NCBI RefSeq assembly: GCF_963678635.1
Contig: NC_087067.1
Location: 5,928,647 to 5,992,646 of the forward strand
DNA length: 64,000 bases
Reading direction: 5' to 3'
Source of the DNA: Symsagittifera roscoffensis
Lineage: Eukaryota; Xenacoelomorpha; Acoela; Convolutidae
The stretch's first letter is position 1, and each line of letters opens with the position of its first letter. The notes under the pieces are model-generated. The model was not told the origin of the DNA and ran no database searches. It saw only the letters and a list, made by a program, of their open reading frames with translations. Shown piece after piece: positions 33,095 to 44,010 of this stretch. A program made the translations under genes and the position numbers.

Positions 33095-35411
33095 AGACCG
33101 CGAATTTTTCTTGAAGCAATTTACTTGGGAAAACTCCCCATTATCAACAGAAGAAAGAGCAGAATGTGAAAACCTGTTAGTCGAATACTGCGACATCTTT
33201 GGCAAACACCGTTTTGATGTTGGTTACAACACAGAACTAAAAATAAAACTAACACCAGAACAGGATTTGCCAGTCTATGTACAAGGACCGCCAACACCAA
33301 TCCACCTTTGCGATGAACTACACGTTGAACTTGCCCTAATGCACTACTACGGACTAATCACAACGTTATCTCAATCCAAGTACAGTAGCCCACTTTTCGC
33401 ACATAGAAAAGAATCAGGAAAATTGCGGATTTTGATCGATTTGAGACGAGTTAACCACCTTCTGAAGACAGATTACCAGAATGCGAATTTTCCTATTTCA
33501 AATATGGCAGATGCAACGAGCCACTTTGCTGGTAAATCGCTCTTCACCAAACTTGATTGCTTGCAAGCCTACCATTGTGTTCAAATGGCAGATGAGACCT
33601 CAGTTCAACTTTTAGCTTTCAATTTTGCCTCAAGAACATATGCCCACAAATGTTTGGCCCAAGGACTCAGCAAATCAGTCACTGGATTCAGTGCTTTCGT
33701 CCGCCACTACCTGGACCCTTGTTTAGCAGCCGGAATATGTACACAATTCATGAATGACATCGGAAGCGCAGTCGCAGACTTCAACAAATTGATTCCTTCT
33801 CTAAGAAAAATATTCGAGCGCGTGCGAAAATCAGGCTTAAAATTGTCACCAGAAAAGTGCGAAATAGCAGCTAACTCGATCAATTTTCTTGGAAACACAA
33901 TAACAAAAGAAGGAATATAGCCACAATCGGAAAAAATCGACAAATTCCTGAAGAAAATATCAATACCTAAAACTACGAAGCAAACAAAAAGATTAATTGG
34001 TTTTGTGCAATTCTTCCGCAACTTTATACCGAATTTGAACGAAAAACTTCTTCCTTTCTATCAGCTTCTCAGAAAAGGTGCTGAATTCGAAAATACGGAA
34101 GAACAATATAAAGCCTTGGAAACATTGCAAAAATATCTGCTTGACGCAACCGAAGTGACGCTAAGATTACCAAAACCGGACCTACAATACGTTCTTCTTT
34201 GCGATGCCAGCTACTACGGCGCCGGATTTGTACTCATGGTTGAAGATTACGTAAAAGGAACCAAGAAAAAAAATAAGAAAGTCTATGCCCCAGTAGCCTT
34301 CGGATCACAATTATTTAATACCGCGCAGCTGAAATTCTCAACGTATTATAAAGAATTTCTTGCGTTATACTACGCTCTGGACGAATTTGCACATTACATA
34401 TGGTCCTCAACCCAGCCAGTTATCGTGCTAAAAGATAACATCAACCTTACGCACTTCTTTCAAGCAAAAACCATTCCGCCTTCAATCTGGAACTTCTTGG
34501 ATCGAGTAATGTCGTTCAACATAGTTATAGCGCATATACCAGGAAAAGCGAATTACGCAGCTGATTTTTTGTCACGAGTTCAAACTGAAAAATGCGCTAG
34601 CTTGACTTTGAAGCATATGAACCAGATTCCAGTCAAAGAAATACAAGTTGAAAGTGAAGCAAAATCACCAGATGTAATGATAACGAATATAAATGTTTTT
34701 GACGAGTTTTCGAGCCCTGAAACGGAAAATCAAGAAATGATCTCTCAACTACAAAGCCTGGGATTGTACGAAGCCTATTTGGAACGCAGAAAGCAGAACG
34801 AAGAAGGAATACAGCACTTTTGGAGAATTAAACGGAATGAAATCAACCAAGTTCAATTACCGAGTCCAGAAGATTTTTTAAACGATTTGTTAAATAAACA
34901 GGACAGTCTGAACCTCGCAAATGAACAAGCCCGTGATGAGGACATTTCAAAAACAATTGAATGGAAAAATCATGGACTACCTACGGACCTAAAATACGCT
35001 TCGACGCGACTAAAGAAGTTTGCAAAACAATTCGACACACTACAGCTTGAAAATGATGTTTTATACAGACTATTTTACGATGACAGCGGAAAAATTTTGT
35101 ACCGACAATACTGCTTGCCTAAACATTTGTGGAAGGAGGTGATATACAGATTACATAACTCACCAACAGGCGGACATCTCGGAATTCTAAGAACAATACA
35201 AGAATTCAGAAAGCGATTCTATTACCCAGGATTCACGGAACATTTCATCAATTTCATCAAAAACTGCCTTACTTGCCTCCAGTTGAAACAATCAACGAAC
35301 AAGCAATTTAAACCGCCACTACAACCAGTATCTTCATTACAATCATACCCAGGAGACATGATGCAAATCGACTTAGTTCATTTAAAACGGACCAGTTTTC
35401 AAATACGTTCT
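33075..35411 (+). pseudogene. pol: pol: reverse transcriptase, RNase H and integrase start; in-frame stop
   Basis: RT fingers/palm motifs: YSSPLFAHRKESGKLRILID, FTKLDCLQAYH, LAQGLSKSVTGFSAF, then FMND at the Y-x-D-D position (33747-33758), LKLSPEKCE, and NFLGNTITKEGI ended by TAG 33918-33920. The same frame continues with the connection domain, RNase H (CDASYYGAG, YKEFLALYYAL, KDNINLTHF) and the integrase zinc finger (H and H at about 35153-35175, C-x2-C at about 35266-35280), then MQIDLVH with the first catalytic Asp. Frame lost near 35390. Known RTs need both Asp of YxDD; here the first is Asn (AAT for GAT). Confidence 0.88.
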
Positions 35412-36150
35412 TAGCGGAATTGATGTGTTCACCAAGTACCTTTTCGCAGTAACACTAACAAACGGTAGTGCCGACACTGTTGCTCGCGAATTGGTGAAAA
35501 TTTTCTGCCAGCACAGTTACCTTCCAGCAACAATTCTCACTGACTTAGGAACAAATAAAATTAAAGCTCAACACAAGCGAACAATGGAATGATTGGCACA
35601 AGTATGTTCCTTTAGCAACTTTCATCCATAACACTTCATACCACTCTTCAATCAACAGTTGCCCATCTACTCTGTTTCACGGAAGAGAACCAGTAAAACC
35701 ACTCGACTTACGATTCTCCAGGAAAGGAATTGAAGCCTGTGAAGTAAATTCAGATTACGTTCTGGCATTACAAGACGCAATGTTACAAAAGTTTGGCGAA
35801 AATAAGCAAAGACTACTTGATTCATACCAACGATATCGGAGTTATTACGACTACAAGTCTATAGCCCAACCACTTCAAAAACATTCACATTGCTTGCTCC
35901 TGAATGCCAAATTGACAACACAAAGCGACTTCACCCAGAAATCAGTTCAAACTTGGCTACCACTTTATAGAGTTGAGCAAGTCCTGACAAATTCAAATTA
36001 TATCATCCGAAAAGTTGGAACAAATTATACACAATGTGTACACAGAATTAGATCACGACCAATCAGTTTAAACAGCCCTCCAGATGACCTAGACACGATC
36101 AACCCAGATAATTTTGAAGCCGACCCATCACGGCGAGAACAACTAGAAAT
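35384..36150 (+). pseudogene. Integrase core remnant and C-terminal domain, deleted and frameshifted
   Basis: Continues integrase in shifted frames: GIDVFTKYLFAV, then LTDLGTN with the second catalytic Asp (35542-35544). The next stretch joins directly to sequence from well past the active site, so about 40 codons with the catalytic Glu are missing. The C-terminal part (35780 on) contains a GPY/F-like segment (YRVEQVLTNSNYIIRKV, then HRIRSRP). Confidence 0.8.
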
Positions 36151-36159
36151 GAACCCGAT

Positions 36160-37332
36160 TTGTTTGATGAATTCATCCCAAATTTACTCGAACAAGACCA
36201 AAATGCCGCATTTTCGCAACAACAAGAAGCCGCACCAGCCCAAATACGATTATCAGTACCCATAGCAGTACCCAGAGTCCCAATTACACACCCACCACAT
36301 CAAGTTCCACCACCAGTACCAGCTTTACCACCAAGACCAATAGTTCGCCCTCCAGTCAATATTGCACCTTTCCCTCCAAGTTCTTCAAACAGCTCAGCCC
36401 GATCAAGTGATTTTGAAAATTCGGACAATGCAGAACCCCCACTGCCATTCAACATCCCAGATAGCCCCCAATCCGAGCCTGAAACCGAGCAACCACCAGA
36501 AAATGATCCTGAATCTCCTGATGAGCAACCATGTACAAGTACCACTTCTTATGATAAATCGGTCAACTTTGCTCAGAAAAGGAGAATCAGAACATACGAA
36601 AAGTGGCAACCAGCAGCTCGTTATGGAGAACGCTTTCGGAAGCCAAATCTCCCACCATCGCCTTCTCAGCCTGCAATCTTAACAAGTGAAGAAAAACGAA
36701 AAATTATTCACGAATCGTCACAGAGAGCACTACGCAACCCAACACCATCAAGAGAAACAAAACTTGATCAGGTGCGAGTTAGCATTCAACGCCATCAGCA
36801 AACGACCCCAGAATCAGTAGCCAGATCTACACGAAGCCGAACAAATCAGAAAAACACAAAAAGATCAGCAAACTTAAACTTAATTCAACGACAAATACCA
36901 GCGCAGTTTGTTAAACTTAAAGGCAATATTCTCCACTCATGTCACTCAATAGTGAACTGCGTGTCTTCTGATTTGACGATGAACACGGGACTAGCAAAAT
37001 TGGTTGCTAATATGTACCGCTCTATGCGAAAAACTGGAAAAAACCAGCCCAAATTCCCAGTCGGAACAGTAATCCCGTACTTTGACCCCTACAGAAATCG
37101 TTATATCTTTAATTTTGTTACAAAGGAGCAGGAAAGCGATCACCCATCGTATTATGCCCTCCAAGTAGCTCGCACTACCCTCAGAGACGTAGTTCAGTAA
37201 TACAACATACGAGCGATAAGTATGCAAAAACTGGAGTTTGCAAACAATCAACTCGAAAAATCAACAGTTATGCGACAACTTTACGAAATTTTCGGACCAC
37301 TTAATATTGAAATCAACTTATATAACTTTTGA
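36160..37332 (+). pseudogene. Pol C-terminal extension: proline-rich region plus macro domain
   Basis: After a frameshift, 346 codons remain open to TAA 37198-37200; the same frame continues 43 codons to TGA 37330-37332. The N-terminal half is rich in Pro, Ser and basic residues. The C-terminal ~150 residues match a macro (ADP-ribose binding) domain of OARD1/ALC1 type: KGNIL (about 36919), IVNCVSSDLTMNTGLAKL (known form roughly HCVSxDxxMGAGIAxxF), FPVGTV, YIFNFVTKEQESDHPSYYAL, and past the stop, RAISM and a C-terminal helix/strand. The phosphate-binding loop PRIGCGLD is replaced by QKLEFANN, so the catalytic Asp of OARD1 is Asn and the Gly residues are gone. The TAA falls before this last part. 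Confidence 0.72.
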
Positions 37333-37900
37333 CAAACTCGCCAATAGTCCCTACAATGAAATTATGACCTTTAGAACGATCCAGTACAACAGCAAAGTGT
37401 CCTCCCTGCCGACAAAAGTTTTAGACAAATCTCAAATTTCAGCCCTAGATTTGCGCAAAACGCAAGAGTTCAACACCCACTGGTACAATTGGTCTATAAA
37501 TTAGCCTGGACACTACCGAATAGCTGTATTTTAAAATGGATTAAAGCATTAAAAACGACCTTGGTTTGGTGCTAACACACCAAAAACTTGAAGAAAAGCG
37601 GAAAAATCATAATGCACTGAAAACGCAAAATTCTTTAAAAACCGCCCGTTTAAGAACCGGTCCAACATTAGTTTAAAACGGTTGTAGGAATGTTGGTAAC
37701 AACTTGTATAGGATGGAATCTCCCAATTCTGTCTCCTTTCGAAGCTACGACGTCTTGAACAGAATTTGCGAAAGAAAAAGAAGGTCAAAATTAGCATGCT
37801 ACTTTCACTAACTCAGACGATCAATACACTGGCATTTATTGGGCTTTACAAGTTCTACAGCATGCGTATACAAGCTCTTAATAAATAATCTATGCTGTGC
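37333..37900 (+). other. Unassigned retroelement segment, broken coding traces
   Basis: Contains protein-like stretches on the + strand separated by stops: about 37360-37504 (ending THWYNWSIN) and about 37554-37795 in another frame (NDLGLVLTHQKLEEKRKNH... RSYDVLNRICERKRR) with a TAA inside. Neither resembles a known retroelement protein. May be a decayed accessory ORF. Confidence 0.3.
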
Positions 37901-37984
37901 ACAATGTGATTATTGTCTGGGGGCTTGTAATCATAGTGATTTTTTTTGAGCGAAAACAAAATAAAACGGTCTTACACTTACATG

Positions 37985-38725
37985 TCAGTCGGAAATCGTC
38001 TGATGTCCGGCAAATTGGTCGAAGAACTCCAAAACTACTCTCGGCCAATTTCGAAGCTCTTCCCTGGTAACATCGTGCAATATCGAAACGTAAGGAGGAC
38101 TCGTAGTGCCAAGTTTCAACTGCATTTTCTCCTTCCGAGAAAGGGGCCTTTTCGCAGAACTTGAACTTTGTGCCAAGTCATAACCGCATGTGTGGAATGT
38201 TTTGACGTGAGTCGTAATGTCGGCCTCTCTGACAGTGACGGGGAACTCGTTAGGGTAGTCTTTAACGGACTTTCGATAATCACGGACAAGAAGAAGCCGC
38301 AGAAAGTACGGTAAACTATGCAATTGGATCTCTTTAATTACCAATCCTTTCTCGATTCCAATTGATTACTTGTTAACGACATGCCTTCCTAGCTCTGGAG
38401 CAAAAACAGTCCCCAATGCCTCATATCCGGTGACAAGCGACCACAACAGCTCGCCTTTACGGTTGTATCTCGGCTCAGTCAAGGCAGCATGAACCGCACA
38501 GCTGGGCTGAACGATTACATCCTCGGGCTCCGCGATATGATAAAAGTAGTGTACCTTTGGTTTTATCTTCAAACCAATCGAGCCAGGCGGATTTTTACTG
38601 ACGCCATTGAGAACAAAATCCCGCAGCTTCGAAAAGGTTTCCTGCTTGAACAGGTACACGCCGGCCTCGATGTTGTTGCAAATGATCCACATTTGAGTGC
38701 CACCAATCACCTTTGCGATGGACAC
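37985..38725 (-). pseudogene. Antisense coding segment inside the retroelement, unidentified
   Basis: One - strand frame, from 38725 to TAA at 38366-38368, continuing in frame to 37985, 247 codons in all. It looks coding (AVHAALTEPRYNRKGELLWS, GYEALGTVFAPELGRHVV, KEIQLHSLPYFLRLLLVRDY, PPYVSILHDVTREELRNW). The last segment faintly recalls the strand before the dioxygenase domain of prolyl 4-hydroxylase alpha, but not enough to name it. The single stop and opposite orientation suggest host sequence inserted in the element; a spliced host exon pair is another possibility. Confidence 0.4.
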
Positions 38726-38770
38726 CCCACCCCCCCCATTCGATGTGTCCCCACCCCCCCCCCCCCTTCA
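38720..38770. repeat. Poly-C tracts
   Basis: CACCCCACCCCCCCCATTCG and, soon after, an uninterrupted run of 15 C. Low-complexity; could form G-quadruplex on the - strand. Interrupts the space between the two antisense frames. Confidence 0.8.
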
Positions 38771-38884
38771 TAAATTGTTTCCACACTACAAGCTATACAA
38801 AACGAAAGCACACGACTCTAAACAGACAAGACCTGCTAATCTCCTCTAAAAACTGTCTGACCGGCTGTCCTCTAAATACATATC

Positions 38885-39154
38885 CTAACGATATCTTCGC
38901 GAGGTGTACACAACTGCCACCCACACACAGCAAGCGAGAAGGATAAAAGTAACAATGAGCATAGCAAAGTACGACTCATCGTGACCCCCGTCATCAGCAA
39001 TGCCCGCAATTGAAGGACGATGAAACGAATTATTGTCTTGGCCTTGATCACAAATACGTGACCTTCGAACTGACCAAATGTTCTGACCCACGATGAATGA
39101 TCCATTCTTACAGCATGTAATAATGGAGTTAAAGAATGTCACATTCCAACACAT
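38885..39154 (-). CDS. Antisense single-pass membrane protein fragment, unidentified
   Basis: 89 codons on the - strand with one strong transmembrane segment (YFAMLIVTFILLACCVWVAV) followed by basic SRRYR, i.e. type I topology with a short tail, and a Cys-containing N-terminal part. It lies just upstream, in the same orientation, of the frame at 37985-38725 and may belong to the same insert. Confidence 0.3.
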   Translation of the reverse strand: MCWNVTFFNSIITCCKNGSFIVGQNIWSVRRSRICDQGQDNNSFHRPSIAGIADDGGHDESYFAMLIVTFILLACCVWVAVVYTSRRYR

Positions 39155-39369
39155 TTCGCTTCTGAAACACTCAACAACCCTTTACTACACGTTTCTCCAT
39201 TTTCCTTGAACAAAACGATTATTACCATATATAAACATTCATTTTTACTTCATCATCAATTAGAACCAACAAAAATCCGAACCACCGAAACTAGAGTAAA
39301 TAAACATTTCCAAATAAGTAAAGACGACAATAAACCAACAGAAAAACATCCTCTGACAAACATACGAAT

Positions 39370-41792
39370 ATTTTTATTCGAGAAAACTAACTCAATCGGT
39401 TATTCTCAGTCTTACAATTATTTTACTCCTTACTTTCGTCTTAAGTGGAAATTGCGATACATTTTCTTCAGAATATGAAGCGCTTACAAGAGGAATTTTA
39501 TTCCACAAAGAGACCCAAATATTACTTCCGGAAAAATTTGTTAACGTTCAATTTCTTGTGCCATTCCCGAAATACAATTTCACGATGCAGAAACAAGTAG
39601 AAACAATGTTAGCAAAATTAGCCGAAATGTGGAATGTCAAAACCTTTCAATTCCTCGCACAAACCCTTCAATTTGAATTGGATGCTGGCCAAAATACAAA
39701 ACGAAACAAATGCAGCACAGCAGGAAGTTGAACACATGCGCAACGTAACAGCAAAATTTCTATCGAACGATGAAAACGAGGAAGAAAATCAAAACAAACA
39801 ACAAAATTCACAAGGAATCCAAAATCGTGAAAAACGCGGTGCACCTGTAGTAGCAGCCGCTGCTGTAGCAGGAATAGCGCTGTTCGGATCCCTTGGAATA
39901 TCAATGGGAGGATCAAGTGACTGTGGATAACTTTGAGTTTTCGGTAATTGCCAAAACACAGGAAAGAAAAATGCAGAGAACATCGACCGACTAAACCAAT
40001 ACGCTAGCCAACTTACAGAGTACGTTTTAGAAATTGAACAAGCCAGCAACGAGAATTTTTTCTTGATTTCCAACGAAATAGCCGAAAAAGCGAAAATCCA
40101 AAAGGAAATGCAAGAAAACCAGAACAAAAATTGGAAAATTGTACAGCAGCAATTTGAAATCTTTCAAAACAACTTTCATGTTTTACGAGATTGTACTAAA
40201 ATGCTGTTTTCGCACCAACAGCTAAATTTCAATTTCGACACAGCCGCTTCATTGTTGAACGTTTTGTATGCAGACGTCAAAAGTTACCGTTCAGCTTTAT
40301 ACGCCTATAGCATAAATTTGCTCAACTCAATCCCAATTCTACTAGACAAAAGACTTCCAATGTCCCTAGTTCCACGAGAATCTTTAAATGCTGTACTCGA
40401 CTCAGTACATGATGCACAAAAATACTCCACGGATAAACTGTCATTGGCAATTCCAATGCAAGATCTAATGTCCTATTACGAAGCGAAATTACTAACAGAA
40501 ATTTCAACAGTAAAACAAGGATTACTTCTCACATTGGCGATACCTCTATCATCAAGAACAACAACCTTTACAGTTTACAGTGCACATTTAGTACCAATGC
40601 CACAACACGATCCCTCTGAAGCTTTAGAATGGGTCATCGAAGGCCCATACCTAGCAATTTCACAGGATTCAATGGAATTGACAACTCCTACACAAAAACA
40701 TTTGGACAACTGCACTGGATCATCAACATACAGAATTTGCCATGAAACAATGGAAATACACTTAGCACAATCCTCATGTCTTGCGACACTTTACTACCAG
40801 GAACCGATAGTTGCCTTAGCATGGTTGCCTTGGTTAATAACGAGCGCAAGACAATTTAAATGGAGACAACACAGTAAGTGGACAAGAAACAACATCAAAC
40901 GTGAATAAGGATGGATGTTAAATTTGCCTTATAACTCTCATTTGTGGAGAACAACTTATAAGCAAGCATATTAAAATACGGTCAGACCTGTCAAGCTGCG
41001 CAAAAATTCCAGCAGTACAAATTGACGTCAAATTAGACGACCCTCTTCAGAAGCTTATTTCAACGGTCCCCAAGCTAGACCAATTACCCTATTACAAGTC
41101 TAAAGCAGACGCAAATATTGCCCTATTTCAGCAAATGAAACTAGAATTGACAATGATGTCAGTAGATAATCTTCAACAAAACGATTGACGAAATTGCTAA
41201 ACCCTTAGTCCACAAAATGCAACTTTTGAAACCAGCATTAATTGATAAACTCTATTCCTACGTCCTTATAAAAGTCTCTTTATCCCTCACAATCTTTGTT
41301 TTTATCGGAAATCTCCTTTTACACATCCTAGTCATGTACCTTTATCATAAATTCAAGTTCATTCGAAACTTAACGCCAAAATTTATGAAATCAACCGATA
41401 CAAAAATTCCAGTCAAACAAGTCATGTCAGTAACTAAGGACCAATTCCCACTGGTACAATCGATGGATCATAAGCTCAAAAGGAAGATAACTTTCATTAA
41501 TGAATCTACAACGGATGAAGAAATAATACAAGACATACTCCTTCGGTTAAACAAAATCGAGAACCTTGTGGATGAACACCACAAGCATCTGATACAAGAG
41601 GAAAACCAGAGAGACGCTATACAAACCCAATCCCTCAGTTCATCCCGCAGAATTCTCCAATCGCAGTCACGGCATTCAGTACATGCCCGTGAAATCCCGC
41701 ACGAAACACAACAAACAGACCAAAACCCAATCTACTTTCGGGCTCCTCAAACATTCCCAGTTCGGCTCCTCAAACATTCCAATCACCGGTGA
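39370..41792 (+). pseudogene. env: env-like F-type fusion glycoprotein, frameshifted
   Basis: A signal-peptide-like segment (SVILSLTIILLLTFVLSGNC, 39397-39456) and a short N-terminal subunit, then a shift at about 39650 into a frame with a furin site REKR (39826-39837) followed by a Gly/Ala-rich fusion-peptide-like stretch. A stop (39928-39930) and a new frame lead into a long coiled-coil-bearing subunit (40063-40908), with LLNSIPILLDKRLPMSLVP and LLLTLAIPLSS. A final frame (41217-41792) carries a membrane anchor (VSLSLTIFVFIGNLLLHILV) and a cytoplasmic tail. Short F2, furin site, then a large F1 with anchor is the layout of baculovirus F / errantivirus Env. No function survives in this copy. 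Confidence 0.75.
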
Positions 41793-41879
41793 AAAATGCG
41801 ACAACTTAAGGGTGGCACCTTAAAAAAACTAGTAACCACATTTAATTTTATATACATAAATTTTATCAAAGAGCGGTTG

Positions 41880-42510
41880 TGTAACGTCCTAGAAAAGTCC
41901 GTTATATTAAGAGTGCTATAATCATCCATATTTCCATATTACCATATATGGAGTTTGAACTTGTATACCATCATAAGAATGTAAAATCACTTGCTCAAAC
42001 ACGAAACACCACAAACAGTTCTTGTATTTGCTAAAACCACTCATAAACCGGAAAAAGTATCTATCTGTTTACCTATCTGAGAACATAATTACTCCATCCT
42101 GCTCCGGTTATAACTTGCCGTATAAAATACTGTAAACTCTTGCCTTATTAAGTGCCGCTAATTTTGTTATTGTCTTTCATCTGGCGCGTGCCGGCGCAAG
42201 TAGATATGATTATATTTGAACTATTGAATAGAAACAGTGTGAAAATTATAACACTGAGAGCGATGAGATTGAAACCTGACGAACAGTAAGACGAAATTCA
42301 GTATTAAAATAACTAACTACTTTTACTATCTAAGAGTGAGATCAGATACTGTCGGCCCTGCTCCGAAGTAAAGTAAAAGCTCGCCATCGAAAGATTGAAT
42401 TTTATAGTAAAGCATTGTCCAATATTCCTAGGAAATAAGTTAAAAATAGCGCCATCACATGGTGATAGGAGTGGGATAAATAGCGCCATCACATGGTGAC
42501 AGGAGTGAAG
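41880..42510 (+). repeat. 3' LTR
   Basis: Matches 26374-27002 with scattered changes, including a 4-bp insertion in a CTAT run and a 2-bp deletion. TATAAAA at 42121-42127. A short purine tract AAAGAGCGG lies just before it, as expected for a polypurine tract. TGAA precedes the 5' LTR and also follows CAGGAG at the 3' end, but since TGAAG also follows in the 5' copy this cannot be claimed as a target duplication. Confidence 0.9.
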
Positions 42511-42989
42511 TATGCATTGAATGAAACGATTTAAATTTTCTCACAACATGTAAGTTTTTTTAAAGACTTAAATAGCATGTTAATAGCATTTAGCGTTACG
42601 CATTTATTTTCAACAAAAGAAGTTGGTATAATTTCTTGATTTACTAGTTAATATGTACAACTAAGATATTATGTATTATTACCACTAGCAGAAATTGCAG
42701 ATGTCATTAAAGTAAACGTATCACCCATCAACTTACGTATTGTTAGAGCTACATAAGTTGCCAGTGGAAACTGTGTTCGTCTTAAGGAGTTGACTTTCCA
42801 TTTGTGGATATACGCAGGCGAACTTCGAACTTTTGTTTTTTTTTGAGGTTCAAAAATATTGTCTTCATTGACATCATCCAGTCTATTATATACGCTGTGC
42901 GTCACATTTTTTCGTTCCATCTCATTACATGTAATTTCATAAATTCAACGCAAAATTTTACCAAATTTTTTTGTACCACTTCAGATATG
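42511..42989. other. Flank between LTR element and Tc1 remnant
   Basis: AT-rich; no coding segment recognised. May contain one end of the Tc1 element, but I found no clear terminal inverted repeat. Confidence 0.4.
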
Positions 42990-42990
42990 T

Positions 42991-44010
42991 TCAAAAAAGC
43001 CAGTAAGAAACTTTATTTCTATTTTTCGTGACACATGATAAGAAACGACTATGCAACGATGAGCAAAGAGTTTTAGCATATTCAGAAAGATGCGAGTTTA
43101 TGTGGTCTATGGCTTCAAAAACTCTTTTTTCCAGTTCTTTTTTGTTTTTCGGTTGCGGACCATCATAAACCCTTGAACTTAACATGCTCCACACGTTTTC
43201 TATAATGTTGAGGTCCGGTCTCCTGCTGGGCCAAGGTAGAGGCTCAATTCCCGTCTCCTCAAAAAAGTCCAAACTTTTTTTTAAAACACGAATACTGCAA
43301 TTGTCTTGTTGCAGAACGAAACCATCGGGGAGAATGTCTCTCTTTAAAGGGATGGCAGTGTCTTTCATAAGATTATTGTAGGTGTCTGAATTGATTCGAC
43401 CAGATACCGTTTTGACAAAAATGTGACCGGTCGAAAAATCATACCCCAGACCATTAGGGAACCACCCCCACATTCACGTTTATTGAGGTAAACTTGATGA
43501 TTTTCCTCCTTCCAGAAACACCAGTTGTCGTGTCCGTCTAGGTTAAATTTTTTTCATCCGTAAAGACGACTTCATCCCAGTTTTTTGTTTTATTCAACCA
43601 TTCAGTGCAGAGGCGTACTCGGTTTTTTTTTTCTGTTTTTTGGTCAAAATTATCGTGAACTTTGCATTTTTGTTTCTATACCTCATTCTTGATAAAGCCC
43701 GATGAACCGTTCTTCTGCTGATTTTGAGGGCTGTCTCCCTCAGAACCTTTGAGGCTGTCACCCTTTCTTTGCGTTTTTTCAGTAGAGCAATGTATCGTTT
43801 TATACACAGTTATTTGAAGCCAACGGTCACATGCTTGGGTCCCCGCTTTGCTTCCACTCTTCAACGCCATACTGATCTCGTTAAAATTTTCTCGTAATCT
43901 TCTGAAATCATATTTCCTTGTTTCATTCGCAACTAAGTCCGAATTCTTGAAATTTTTGGTAGATGCATTGCGAAAAAAAACAGCGTCCATTTAAACTGGA
44001 TCGTAGAAAT
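42991..44010 (-). pseudogene. Tc1-type transposase, decayed
   Basis: The - strand frame 43473-42991 holds the C-terminal catalytic half: INSDTYNNLM, FVLQQDNCSIRVLKK with the second Asp, and RRPDLNIIENVWSML with the Glu 34 residues later, i.e. DD34E as in Tc1. Upstream, in another frame, FTDEK carries the first Asp, followed by GGGSLMVWG. The N-terminal DNA-binding part (to about 43990) is open but poorly recognisable. At least two frame breaks. Confidence 0.85.

Larger units (their letters stand above)
26374..42510 (+). mobile_element. Errantivirus-like Ty3/Gypsy LTR retroelement with env-like and macro-domain ORFs, inactive
   Basis: A 16.1-kb element bounded by near-identical direct repeats. 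Order: 5' LTR, leader, gag, protease, three ~990-bp tandem partial units, protease, RT, RNase H, integrase, proline-rich region, macro domain, unassigned region, env-like ORF, 3' LTR. It cannot be autonomous: gag is frameshifted, RT has an in-frame stop and a changed catalytic Asp, integrase has lost the segment with its catalytic Glu, and macro and env regions have stops or shifts. LTRs differ at roughly 11-14 sites in 630 bp, so the insertion is not very recent. Confidence 0.92.

Noticed and set aside
37985-38344. Prolyl 4-hydroxylase alpha subunit
   Set aside because: Only a short PPYVSILHDV-like stretch is suggestive; the iron-binding H-x-D...H and the rest of the family are not seen.
26374-42510. 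TGAA target site duplication flanking the LTR element
   Set aside because: TGAAG follows the LTR in both copies, so the apparent flank repeat cannot be separated from LTR sequence.
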